A stretch of 64,000 nucleotides of DNA, taken from NCBI GenBank assembly GCA_025966315.1, contig JAOPUZ010000026.1, positions 27,731 through 91,730 on the forward strand. The letters are read 5' to 3'. Positions 16,280-24,728 of this stretch are shown one piece after another. Below the pieces are notes generated by a model that worked only from the letters and a program-made list of their open reading frames with translations, had not been told where the DNA came from and searched no databases. The position numbers and the translations under genes were made by a program. Source of the stretch: Frankiales bacterium. Lineage in GTDB: Bacteria; Actinomycetota; Actinomycetes; Mycobacteriales; Jatrophihabitantaceae. Numbering within the stretch: position 1 is the stretch's first letter; each line of letters begins with the position of its first letter.

Positions 16280-18185
16280 CGCCACGCGGCGAACCGACCA
16301 CAAGGCAGCCTCGGAGACTTTTTACGACGTCGTCGTGGTCGGGTCTGGGATCAGCGGCGCGATCATCGCCGAGCAATTGAGCCAGGCCGGCAAGCGGGTG
16401 CTTGTGCTCGAAGCGGCAGCGGACGAAGACCGCTCGCTCAAGGGATACGAAGGTTTCCTGTCACGTTTCTATGCCGCGGCCAGTAAGGACAACCAGTCGC
16501 CGTACCCGCACAATCCGAACGCACCCATGCCGCGCAGCACCGACGCGCGCCGCATCTGGCCGGGGCAGCCCGACTCCTCGGCGTACCTGGTGCAGAACGG
16601 CCCGTTTTCCTCGGACACGACGTACACCCGGGTGCTCGGCGGTACCACGATGCACTGGGAAGCCAAGACCCCGAGGATGCTGCCGCAGGACTTTCACCTG
16701 CGCACCATGTTCGGCTTGGGCCAGGACTGGCCGCTGACCTACGACGACCTGTCGCCCTACTACGTCCAGGCCGAACGGGAACTCGGTGTCTCGGCCGACG
16801 TCGAGCACCAGAGCTACCTCGGCGCCACGTTCGATCCGGGCTACGTCTTCCCGATGCACGAATTGCCCCTGTCCTACCTGGACAAAGTGGTCGCCAAGGG
16901 GGTCGACGGCACGTTCGTCGAGCTTGACGGTGAGCAGTTCGAGCTGTCGGTGCGCGCCTTCCCGCAGGCACGCAATGGCGTGCCCAACGCGGCCTACGAC
17001 AACGGAAAGGGCTACGTCCCGGTCGGCGCGGTCAACACCCACCAGGTCGAGGAGGGCGAGCGCTGCCAGGGGAATAACAATTGCGTGCCGCTGTGCCCGG
17101 TGCAGGCCAAGTATCACGCCGGCAAGACCCTGGCCAAAGCGCTGCAGGACGGCCGGGTGGATCTGCTGACCCGAACCGTCGCGTCGAAAGTACTCGTTGA
17201 TCCGGCGACCGGGCGGGTCGACGGCATCGAGGTCAAGGTCTACCAGGACCCCGAGTCACCCCAACACACGACGATGATCATGCGCGGGCAGATCTTTGTG
17301 CTGGCCGCGAACGCGATCGAGAATCCGCGCCTGATGCTGGCCTCCGGGCTGAGCGGTTCGAGCGGGCTGATGGGCCGCAATCTGATGGATCACGCCTACC
17401 TGCTGAGCTGGGCGCTGTTGCCCGAAATGGCCGGCACCTTTCGGGGGACGAACTGCACCGGCGGGATCGTCGACCTGCGGGCCGGCTCGTTCCGTCGGCA
17501 GCAAGCCGCCTTCGCCGTCGACATCCACAACGACGGGTGGGGCTGGGCCACCGGCGCGCCGTATTCGGATCTGGTCGATCTCGTCGACCAGCAGAACCTG
17601 TTCGGAGCCGAGCTGCGCCGAGCCCTGCCCGATCGGATCAGCCGTCAGCTGCTGCTGGCCTTGATGATCGACGTACTGCCCAACGAGAGCAACCGGGTCA
17701 CGGTCGACCCGGCGTACACCGATCAGCTCGGCAACATGCGCCCAGTCATCTCGTACACGGTGCCGGAATACACGATGCGCGGCGTCGCCTACGCGCGCCA
17801 GTTCGCCCGCCAGGTCTTCCAGCGACTCGGCGCCGCCGACCACACGGCGTATGACCCGACGGACGGCGCTTACCTGACGTATGAGGGTGAGGGCTACGTC
17901 ATCCGGGGCGGCAACCACCTGGCCGGCACGCACATGATGGGGACGAATTCCCGGAACTCGGTCGTCGACGCCCAGCAACGCAGCTGGGATCACCCGAATC
18001 TGTATCTGGTCGGCGGTGGGAGCATGCCCACGATCGGCACGTCCAACGTCACGCTGACCATGGCGGCACTGTGCTACCGCAGCGCGGAGCGCATTATCGC
18101 CCAACTTCAGGACGAGCTCTCGGCCCGGCTGCAGACGCCGGCGCCGACCGAACTGCCGATGCCCACGGTCGTGGCAGCGTCATGA
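16263..18185 (+). CDS. GMC-family FAD sugar dehydrogenase/oxidase, catalytic subunit (copy 2)
   Basis: 640 residues; ATG lies 17 bp inside the previous gene and is preceded by AGGGA. FAD motif VVVGSGISGAIIAEQL near 23-38, GGTTMHWEAKTPRMLP near 128, cysteine set RCQGNNNCVPLCPVQAKY near 266-283 matching the iron-sulphur motif of FAD hexose dehydrogenases, and HLAGTHMMGTN near 553 with TSNVTLT after it. It is clearly a paralogue of the gene at 13377, with the same length and order of motifs but enough divergence to suggest a different substrate or oxidation position. It overlaps the second ferritin-like gene by ATGA. Confidence 0.88.
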   Translation: MIFPRDATRRTDHKAASETFYDVVVVGSGISGAIIAEQLSQAGKRVLVLEAAADEDRSLKGYEGFLSRFYAAASKDNQSPYPHNPNAPMPRSTDARRIWPGQPDSSAYLVQNGPFSSDTTYTRVLGGTTMHWEAKTPRMLPQDFHLRTMFGLGQDWPLTYDDLSPYYVQAERELGVSADVEHQSYLGATFDPGYVFPMHELPLSYLDKVVAKGVDGTFVELDGEQFELSVRAFPQARNGVPNAAYDNGKGYVPVGAVNTHQVEEGERCQGNNNCVPLCPVQAKYHAGKTLAKALQDGRVDLLTRTVASKVLVDPATGRVDGIEVKVYQDPESPQHTTMIMRGQIFVLAANAIENPRLMLASGLSGSSGLMGRNLMDHAYLLSWALLPEMAGTFRGTNCTGGIVDLRAGSFRRQQAAFAVDIHNDGWGWATGAPYSDLVDLVDQQNLFGAELRRALPDRISRQLLLALMIDVLPNESNRVTVDPAYTDQLGNMRPVISYTVPEYTMRGVAYARQFARQVFQRLGAADHTAYDPTDGAYLTYEGEGYVIRGGNHLAGTHMMGTNSRNSVVDAQQRSWDHPNLYLVGGGSMPTIGTSNVTLTMAALCYRSAERIIAQLQDELSARLQTPAPTELPMPTVVAAS

Positions 18186-19282
18186 CCACCAGCCATCACC
18201 TCAACGGAGACAGCATGCCCGCGATCACCACGCTGGACGAGCTCTACGCCTATCTGGACTCGGCGATGCAATTGGAACATGCGACCATTCCCCCTTATCT
18301 CACCGCGCTTTACTCGATTCGCCCTGGGACGAACTCGGACGCATATCACGTGTTGCGGGTGACGGTAGTGGAAGAGATGCTGCACCTGACGCTGGTCGCC
18401 AACCTGCTCAATGCGGTCGGCGGCACGCCCGATCTCACGGTGGCGGGATTCGTGCCCGACTATCCCGCCTATCTTCCCGATGGCGAACGTGACTTCCAGG
18501 TCAGCTGTGCCCGCTTCTCGCGCGAGTCGCTGGGCACCTTCCTCGAGATCGAGCGCCCGCGCCAGGCACCGGACGAGCAGTCGAGGTTGATCGATCGAGG
18601 GCCCGCGCGACGCGGCCGGCTCGGGTCCGCACCCGGCAACAACCAGCTGCAGTACTACAGCATCGGCGAGTTCTACCAGGAGATCTCGCGCGGGCTGCAC
18701 TACCTGCATGATCTGCTCGGCGACGCCCTGTTCTGCGGCGATCCGACTCGACAGGTCGGCAGCGAATACTTCTACTCCGGTGGCGGGGCGATCGTGCCGG
18801 TCAGCGATCTCAGGTCGGCGGAAGCCGCGATCGACCTCATCTGCGAGCAGGGTGAGGGCTTCGGGGGCGGCATCTTCGACTCCGAGGGCGAGCTGGCGCA
18901 CTATTACCGGTTCCAGCAGCTCGTCCTCGGACGCTATTACCAAGAACGCGATTCCCGCGATCATCCGTCTGGCCCGCATATCGAGGTCGACTGGGACGCG
19001 GCCTACCCGATCAAGCAGAACGCCCACTTGGCCGACTACCCGGCTGATTCGGAGGTCGCCGCGGCGGCGATCGCATTCAATACGTCCTACGCCGGCTTCC
19101 TCGACCTGCTAACCCGCGCCTACGGCGGCCGTCCGGAATTGCTGTTGGACGCCGTTACTGAGATGTTCCGGCTGCGCGATCAGATGACGCGGCTCATCCA
19201 CAATCCGATCCCCGGCCTGGACGGCGTCAACGCGGCGCCGACCTTCGAGGTGTCCGTTCACCTGGCTGGGGTGGCGTCGTGA
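18182..19282 (+). CDS. Ferritin-like (VioB/RebD N-terminal type) protein (copy 2)
   Basis: 366 residues from ATG at 18182 inside the previous stop. Same family as the protein at 15209: MQLEHATIPPYLTALYSI, VTVVEEMLHLTLVANLLNAVGG, YSIGEFYQEI, ALFCGDPTRQVGSEYFYSGGG, ELAHYYRFQQL and the C-terminal MFRLRDQM segment. The metal-ligand candidates (Glu in QLEHAT, EExxH) are kept. A 25-residue Arg/Gly-rich insertion near 130-150 is specific to this copy. It sits between its GMC partner and the second small subunit, overlapping both, so one ferritin-like protein seems to be made per flavoenzyme. Confidence 0.75.
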   Translation: MTTSHHLNGDSMPAITTLDELYAYLDSAMQLEHATIPPYLTALYSIRPGTNSDAYHVLRVTVVEEMLHLTLVANLLNAVGGTPDLTVAGFVPDYPAYLPDGERDFQVSCARFSRESLGTFLEIERPRQAPDEQSRLIDRGPARRGRLGSAPGNNQLQYYSIGEFYQEISRGLHYLHDLLGDALFCGDPTRQVGSEYFYSGGGAIVPVSDLRSAEAAIDLICEQGEGFGGGIFDSEGELAHYYRFQQLVLGRYYQERDSRDHPSGPHIEVDWDAAYPIKQNAHLADYPADSEVAAAAIAFNTSYAGFLDLLTRAYGGRPELLLDAVTEMFRLRDQMTRLIHNPIPGLDGVNAAPTFEVSVHLAGVAS

Positions 19283-19776
19283 CCGGCCCCCGGCAACTCG
19301 ACGGCTCCCGGCGGCTCGAGGATTTTCTGGCCTTCTCGGCCGAGGCGACGGCTTTCACCGTTTTCGAGCTGCGCGGTACCGGCCAGTCGCAGGCGTACCT
19401 GAACACCTGCGACGGGATCGTCGGAACCGAAGTCACCGATTGCCTGCTCGATCGCTATGACGCGGCCCGATCGGCCGTCGTAGCCAGCGAGTCGACGCTG
19501 CCCGAGCTGCTGCGCCGCGACATTCTCAGCGACCCGCAGCTCGGACCGGTGGCCCGAAACATAGCCAAGATGTGGTTCGTCGGAGTCTGGTACGAACTGC
19601 CACGGGCGTGGACCGAAGCGTTCGGCGCACGCGAGGGAAACGCCACCTTCGTGGTGTCGACCCAGTCGTACACCGAAGGTTTGCTGTGGCCCGCGATCGG
19701 GGCGAACCCGCCGGGTGCCAAAGCGCCCGGATTCGGATCGTGGGCGCATCCCCCGCGCATTCCGGTATTTCCGTGA
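19279..19776 (+). CDS. FAD sugar dehydrogenase small subunit-like protein (copy 2)
   Basis: 165 residues; GTG overlaps the previous stop (GTGA). It aligns by eye with the protein at 12943: LEDFLAFSAEATAF, LRGTGQSQAYLN, LGPVARNIAKMWFVGVWYELP, STQSYTEGLLW and GAKAPGFGSWAHPP, the last being the usual C-terminal signature of hexose dehydrogenase small subunits. No Tat signal or membrane segment. With the order small-GMC-ferritin then GMC-ferritin-small the two sets lie as a near mirror image. Confidence 0.72.
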   Translation: MTGPRQLDGSRRLEDFLAFSAEATAFTVFELRGTGQSQAYLNTCDGIVGTEVTDCLLDRYDAARSAVVASESTLPELLRRDILSDPQLGPVARNIAKMWFVGVWYELPRAWTEAFGAREGNATFVVSTQSYTEGLLWPAIGANPPGAKAPGFGSWAHPPRIPVFP

Positions 19777-21797
19777 CGCCCGGGCCGATTCGTTTCGGGC
19801 GCGAGACCACAGGCGACCTGGCTTTTGCCGAGCGGCGTGAGTGGCTGGTGACCAACGGCATCGGCGGTTACGGTTCGGGAACCCTGGCCGGCTCGATCAC
19901 CCGCGGCTATCACGGGCTGCTGGTCGCCGCCCGGCAGCCACCGGTTGACCGGCGATTGATGCTGGTAAAACTCGACGAGACGCTCAGCTATCGCGGCTGC
20001 GGCTACGAGCTGGCTACGAACCGGTGGGCCAGCGGTGTCGTGGCACCGACCGGGTACACCAGCATCGAGAGCTTCGAGCTCGAAGGCTCAGTTCCGGTAT
20101 GGCGTTTCGCCTGCGCCGAGGCGCTGATCGAGAAGCGGATCTGGATGAAGCAGGGGGCCAACACGACCTACCTCGCCTACACCGTGGTCTCGGCGGCCGA
20201 GCCCGTCCAACTGTCGATCACCGCGATCGTCGACAACCGCGGTTTCCACGACACCGGCGCGGTGGCCTGGCCGGCCGAGGTATCGCTGATCAATGGCGGC
20301 CTGCAGGTCGCGTCCGGCGGCCCGGGCAGCCTGCCCCTGGTAATGCTGGCCAGCGCCGGCGAGGCGCACGTGGTCAACGAGCTGTACGAGGGCTACCTGC
20401 TCCCGGCCGAGACCGCCCGCGGCCTGACCGACCGCGACGATCACGTGCACGCCGGGACGTTCACCGCGCTGTTGGCGCCGGGTCAGACCCTGCTGTTCCT
20501 GGCCAGTGCCGAAGCCAACCCGGTCATCGAGGATGACCCGCTGGAGCAACGCCGAGATCGTGACCGGACGGTGCTGGCCGGCTGGGCCGGAATCGATGGC
20601 GCGGCGGGCACACCAGAACCGCCGGTGCGTCCCAGCTGGGTCGAGCAGCTCGTACTGGCCGCCGATCAGTTCATCGTGGCTCGCCCAACGGTGGATCAGT
20701 CGCACGGGCAGAGCGTGATCGCCGGTTACCACTGGTTCGAGGACTGGGGTCGCGACACGATGATCAGCCTGCCCGGACTCACCCTGGTCACCGGCCGGCC
20801 CGCGGTCGCGGCGGCGATCCTGCGGGCGTTCGCGCAGTTCGTCAGCGACGGCATGCTGCCGAACCGGTTCCCGGACGGCAGCGATGAACCGGTGTACAAC
20901 ACGATCGACGCGACCCTCTGGTATTTCCAGGCCATCCGCGAATATCACGACGCGAGTGGCGATGACGGGCTGCTGCGCGAGCTATGGCCGACGCTGCAAC
21001 ACATCATCGACTGGCACATCAAGGGCACCCGCTACAACATCAAGCTCGACCCGGTCGACGGCCTGCTCAGCGGGGGCGAGCCGGGCGTCCAGCTCACCTG
21101 GATGGATGCGATCGTCGGCGATCACGTGATCACGCCGCGAATCGGCAAACCGGTCGAGGTGAACGCGCTGTGGCATAACGCGTTGGTGGCGATGGCGGCG
21201 TTCGCGGCCCGGATCGATGAGCCCCCGAATGAATATCAGCAACGAGCCGAGGCCGCCGCGAACGGTTTCGATCGGTTCTGGAACGCCTCGGCGGGTTACT
21301 GCTACGACGTGCTCGACGGCCCGGACGGCGACGACGACGCCCTGCGCCCGAATCAGCTGCTGGCCGTATCGCTGACCGGCAATCTGCTCGGGGCGCAACG
21401 GCAGAAATCCGTAGTCGACGCGTGCGCCCACGCCCTGCTGACCTCGCACGGGCTCCGTTCGCTCGCACCGACCGATCCCGCGTTCAGGGGTTTCTACGGC
21501 GGTGACCAGGCGCACCGCGACGCCGCCTACCACCAGGGAACGGTCTGGGCTTGGCTGATCGGCCCGTTCGTCGACGCCCATCTTCGCGTCTACCGCGACC
21601 CGGTCGCGGCGCGGCGATTCCTGCTGCCGTTCGCAGATCACCTCAACGCGGCCGGCCTCGGCAGCGTGAGCGAAGTCTTCGATGGCGACGCACCGTTCTC
21701 GCCCAAGGGGTGCATCGCGCAGGCCTGGGGCGTGGCCGAGGTGCTGCGCGCGTTTGCCCGCATCGAGTCGTTGTCCGTCCCGCATCGCCTCAACTAG
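19773..21797 (+). CDS. Glycogen-debranching-type amylo-alpha-1,6-glucosidase (GH133-like)
   Basis: 674 residues; GTG overlaps the previous stop (GTGA). N-terminal domain with EWLVTNGIGGYGSGTLAGS and RGYHGLLVAA, then a catalytic (alpha/alpha)6 barrel with HWFEDWGRDTMISLPGL near 320, LPNRFPDG, GGEPGVQLTWMDA near 430 and YHQGTVWAWLIGP near 585. These are hallmarks of bacterial and archaeal glycogen-debranching-like GH133 enzymes that remove alpha-1,6-linked glucose. Together with the divergent GH15 it would hydrolyse branched alpha-glucan to glucose, supplying the flavoenzymes. No signal peptide, so it acts on intracellular glucan. Confidence 0.85.
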   Translation: MTPGPIRFGRETTGDLAFAERREWLVTNGIGGYGSGTLAGSITRGYHGLLVAARQPPVDRRLMLVKLDETLSYRGCGYELATNRWASGVVAPTGYTSIESFELEGSVPVWRFACAEALIEKRIWMKQGANTTYLAYTVVSAAEPVQLSITAIVDNRGFHDTGAVAWPAEVSLINGGLQVASGGPGSLPLVMLASAGEAHVVNELYEGYLLPAETARGLTDRDDHVHAGTFTALLAPGQTLLFLASAEANPVIEDDPLEQRRDRDRTVLAGWAGIDGAAGTPEPPVRPSWVEQLVLAADQFIVARPTVDQSHGQSVIAGYHWFEDWGRDTMISLPGLTLVTGRPAVAAAILRAFAQFVSDGMLPNRFPDGSDEPVYNTIDATLWYFQAIREYHDASGDDGLLRELWPTLQHIIDWHIKGTRYNIKLDPVDGLLSGGEPGVQLTWMDAIVGDHVITPRIGKPVEVNALWHNALVAMAAFAARIDEPPNEYQQRAEAAANGFDRFWNASAGYCYDVLDGPDGDDDALRPNQLLAVSLTGNLLGAQRQKSVVDACAHALLTSHGLRSLAPTDPAFRGFYGGDQAHRDAAYHQGTVWAWLIGPFVDAHLRVYRDPVAARRFLLPFADHLNAAGLGSVSEVFDGDAPFSPKGCIAQAWGVAEVLRAFARIESLSVPHRLN

Positions 21798-21841
21798 CTG
21801 CCCTGCCGGCCCGAACCCAGCTACCTAACAGGAGGACCCCC

Positions 21842-22753
21842 GTGAGTGCATCCGTCCTATTCGACCGCACGAAAGTACATCTCGGCGTGACGCCGACACT
21901 CTGGTGGAACGACGACTTTCCCAGTATCGACATCGGCATTCCCTTCGAACAGTGCGTGAGCGAGATGGCGCTGGCCGGCTTCGAGGGCTGCAGTATTGGC
22001 CACAAGTACCCGACCGACATCGCCGTCCTGCGCAACGCGCTGGAGCTCCGAGGCTTACGGGTGTCGGAGCCGTGGACGAGTACGTACTTCACCAGCGAGG
22101 ACATGTACCAGACGACGCTGCGCACGTTCCGGGCGTCGCTGGACTTCATCAAGGCCATGGGCGGCACCGACCTGGTGGTCGCCGAGTTCGGTGGCGCGGT
22201 CAATCCGCTGCCGGTGGCGCTCTTCGCCAACCGTCCGCTGTTCGATGGCCGGCAGTGGTCCGCGCTCTGCGACGGGATGAACGAGCTGGGCAAGATCACG
22301 GCCGCGGAAGGCATGCGGCTGTGTTACCACCACCACATGGGCACCGGGGTGATGACCCGCGCCGACACCGACCGGCTGATGGCCGGCACCGATCCGGACC
22401 TCGTCCACCTGTGTCTGGACACCGGACACGCCGCCTTCGCCGGGGACGACCCGTTGGCGCTAGCCCAGGCCTACGCCCCCCGCATCGGGCACGTCCACCT
22501 CAAGGACGTCCGGCCAGAGGTTGTCCTCGCCGTGCGCGAGCAGTACCTGACCTTTCAGGAAGCCATCGAGGCCGGCGTCTTCACCGTTCCCGGTGACGGC
22601 TCGATCGACTTCGTGCCCATCCTGCAGACCCTGGCCGACAGCGGGTACGAAGGGTGGCTGGTGGTCGAAGCCGAGCAGGATCCCGCGAAGGCCCCGCCAC
22701 TGGAGTACGCCCTCAAGGCTCGGGCGTACCTGCGCGACGTCCTCGGGTGGTAG
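21842..22753 (+). CDS. iolE: Inosose dehydratase-like TIM-barrel protein
   Basis: 303 residues; GTG preceded by AGGAGG. It reads as IolE: HLGVTPTLWWNDDFPSID at the start, AGFEGCSIGHKYP, VVAEFGGAVN, CYHHHMGTGVMT, LCLDTGHAAFAG, HVHLKDVRPEV, FTVPGDGSIDF and VVEAEQDPAKAPPLEYA. Glu, Asp and His metal ligands of the AP-endonuclease-like barrel are present. IolE dehydrates 2-keto-myo-inositol. No other inositol gene (iolA, iolB, iolC, iolD) is here, and two GMC dehydrogenases precede it, so the true substrate may be an inosose or another ketosugar made by them. Confidence 0.85.
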   Translation: MSASVLFDRTKVHLGVTPTLWWNDDFPSIDIGIPFEQCVSEMALAGFEGCSIGHKYPTDIAVLRNALELRGLRVSEPWTSTYFTSEDMYQTTLRTFRASLDFIKAMGGTDLVVAEFGGAVNPLPVALFANRPLFDGRQWSALCDGMNELGKITAAEGMRLCYHHHMGTGVMTRADTDRLMAGTDPDLVHLCLDTGHAAFAGDDPLALAQAYAPRIGHVHLKDVRPEVVLAVREQYLTFQEAIEAGVFTVPGDGSIDFVPILQTLADSGYEGWLVVEAEQDPAKAPPLEYALKARAYLRDVLGW

Positions 22754-22755
22754 CC

Positions 22756-23778
22756 ATGTCAACGACGCAACGGGCCGTGTATTTCAGCTTCTTCATGTTC
22801 ACCGCCGATCTACGGCCCGATGATCGTGCCTACAACGCGACCATCGCCCAGCACGTGAAGGAGCTTTCGTCGTTCGGTTACAACGGTTTCGACCTGCCGA
22901 TCGCGCCGGCGGCCAGCACCGACTACCGTGCCGAGATCGAGAGCTACGCGGCACTGCGCAAAGCGCTCGACAACGCCGGGCTGGGCGATGTCCCCTTCAC
23001 GACCAACGTCGCGGTGACCAGAACCTTCAATCCGGCCTCGCCCTATCGGGAACAGCGGGAGGCCGCCCTGAGCTATCTGAAGTCACGCGTGGACATCACG
23101 GCCGCCCTCGACGGATCGATCATGGCCGGCCCGATCATCTTTCCCTACAACGTGTATCCGATCACCGACGCCGGTGAGCCGCTCTGGTCCGACGCGTTAC
23201 AGGCGTGGGCCGCGCCCGGATATCGGCACGCGAGGGCAATCCTGCAGGAGCTGGGCGAGTACGCCGGCGAGCGGGGCGTGACCCTGGGCATCGAACCGGT
23301 CGATCACTGGGAGACGGCCGCGCCGAACCTTGTCGGTGACGTCGCGGACTTCCTCGACGGCATCACCAGCCCCAGCGTCGGGGTGTGCATCGACAGCTCG
23401 CACGTGGTGCTGGGCAGCGAGGGGCCGGCGGCGTTCCGGGCGCAGGTCGAGCGGCTGGCCGTCGGGCGGCGGATCAGCTCCATCCATGTCTCGGCGCCGG
23501 ACCGCGGCGAGCTGGCCGACAGCTGGATCCCGTGGCGAACCTTCCTCGATCCCATCCTGCGCAGTTATGAAGGGCCTTTACTGGTCGAGGTGTTCAATGC
23601 CATCCCAGCGTTCGTGAACTCGTTCCGGCTGACCAGAAGAAAGTTCTGGTTCCCGGGCGAGGACGTGCCGGTACCCGGTGTCCCGGACGCGTACACCGTG
23701 GCCGCACAGGCGATCGAAACGGTGCGGCGTGAGCTGGCGCTGCTAGCCGGCGACCCGGTCGGGACGGACATCTCATGA
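22756..23778 (+). CDS. Sugar isomerase/epimerase-type TIM-barrel protein
   Basis: 340 residues, two bases after the iolE stop. It belongs to the xylose-isomerase-like/AP-endonuclease-2 barrel superfamily: GYNGFDLPI, a strand with GIEPVDHWE, CIDSSHVVLG, SIHVSAPDRGE and LLVEVFNA near the C-terminus supply the expected Glu, Asp, His, Glu metal set. Relatives include tagatose/psicose 3-epimerases and the lyases or hydrolases acting on 3-keto-glycosides. In this operon a ketosugar epimerase, isomerase or lyase acting on the GMC product fits. Its stop overlaps the next start (ATGA). Confidence 0.8.
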   Translation: MSTTQRAVYFSFFMFTADLRPDDRAYNATIAQHVKELSSFGYNGFDLPIAPAASTDYRAEIESYAALRKALDNAGLGDVPFTTNVAVTRTFNPASPYREQREAALSYLKSRVDITAALDGSIMAGPIIFPYNVYPITDAGEPLWSDALQAWAAPGYRHARAILQELGEYAGERGVTLGIEPVDHWETAAPNLVGDVADFLDGITSPSVGVCIDSSHVVLGSEGPAAFRAQVERLAVGRRISSIHVSAPDRGELADSWIPWRTFLDPILRSYEGPLLVEVFNAIPAFVNSFRLTRRKFWFPGEDVPVPGVPDAYTVAAQAIETVRRELALLAGDPVGTDIS

Positions 23779-24728
23779 CCGACACCACGCCCGCCACCCG
23801 TCTCGGCGACGTCCTGGTCCAACGTCAGGGCGAGTCGTTCAACGCCAATACCCGGCGCTCCTACCGAGCCGCCTCCGTTCACGGCACCTCCGCCGACCGG
23901 CTCGGTCCGCTGGCCGAACTCCCGGGGTTCTGGGAAGGCACCGGGTTCGGCCTGATCGCTCGTCCCGATTTCGAGAGCGACAACCCGGACGGCTTCTTCC
24001 TGCAGCTGAACGTGCTGCGCGAGACGATCGAGTTCCAGCAGATCGGCTCACCCATCATGAATCGGGGCAGCGCTCAGGACGACATTGCCCTGTACGGCGT
24101 CACGTATCTGCATCGCGTCACCGATGCGGCCACCGGGGGTGCGCTACACATCGAGCCCGGCGTATGGCTCAACATCCCACTGACGACAGACCCACCGGCC
24201 CAGGCGAGCGTGGCCAGGCTGGCAACTATTCCGCACGGCAACTCCGTCTGTGCGGTGGGATTCCCCGAATATGTCGTGCCCGACGGGCTGCCCGACATTC
24301 CGCCGGCAAACACGGTTCCATTTATTATCGGCGGTCAGGAGCCGCCGCCGGGCACGAGGAACCCGTACGCCGACTACGACCTCAGTGTGGGCAGCGCGTA
24401 TCGGACCAGCCCGCTTCCGGCCGAGATCACCCAGGCCGTGATCGACGACCCGAACACCCTGCTGCGTGAGGCGTTGCGAGGCCAGACCCTGACGCACATC
24501 ACCCGGCTCATCGTGTCCACCGACGCGGACAGCGGGGTGAGCAACATCCCGTTCATCACGCAGAACGCCAACACCCGCATCCTGCAATCCGTATTCGCCA
24601 TCGAAGAGGTTCAAGACGCAGCCGGCACCCCGTTCATGCAGCTGCAGTATTCGCAGACGGCCCTGCTGGACTTTCGGGGAAAGTCATTCCCGCACGTGAC
24701 GGTGGGAACGCTGATCAAAGCATTCTGA
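23775..24728 (+). CDS. Beta-rich protein, possibly lipocalin/heme-binding barrel; last gene of the operon
   Basis: 317 residues, start overlapping the preceding stop (ATGA). The first part has LAELPGFWEGTGFGLIARPDF and GFFLQLNVLRETIEFQQIG, the G-x-W-x-G-x-G opening of small beta-barrels related to nitrobindin and lipocalins. GALHIEPGVWLNIPL, ARLATIPHGNSVCAVG and a C-terminal FMQLQYSQTALLDF follow. No signal peptide, membrane helix or known catalytic motif is evident. Annotated relatives of this pattern are, to my memory, called heme-binding proteins, but I cannot verify that. Its last 14 bp overlap the convergent tetR gene. A ligand-binding or heme role in handling redox products is a guess. 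Confidence 0.5.
   Translation: MTDTTPATRLGDVLVQRQGESFNANTRRSYRAASVHGTSADRLGPLAELPGFWEGTGFGLIARPDFESDNPDGFFLQLNVLRETIEFQQIGSPIMNRGSAQDDIALYGVTYLHRVTDAATGGALHIEPGVWLNIPLTTDPPAQASVARLATIPHGNSVCAVGFPEYVVPDGLPDIPPANTVPFIIGGQEPPPGTRNPYADYDLSVGSAYRTSPLPAEITQAVIDDPNTLLREALRGQTLTHITRLIVSTDADSGVSNIPFITQNANTRILQSVFAIEEVQDAAGTPFMQLQYSQTALLDFRGKSFPHVTVGTLIKAF

Noticed and set aside
17256..18104. Minus-strand open frame opposite the second GMC gene
   Set aside because: Same reasoning: shadow of a strongly supported gene.
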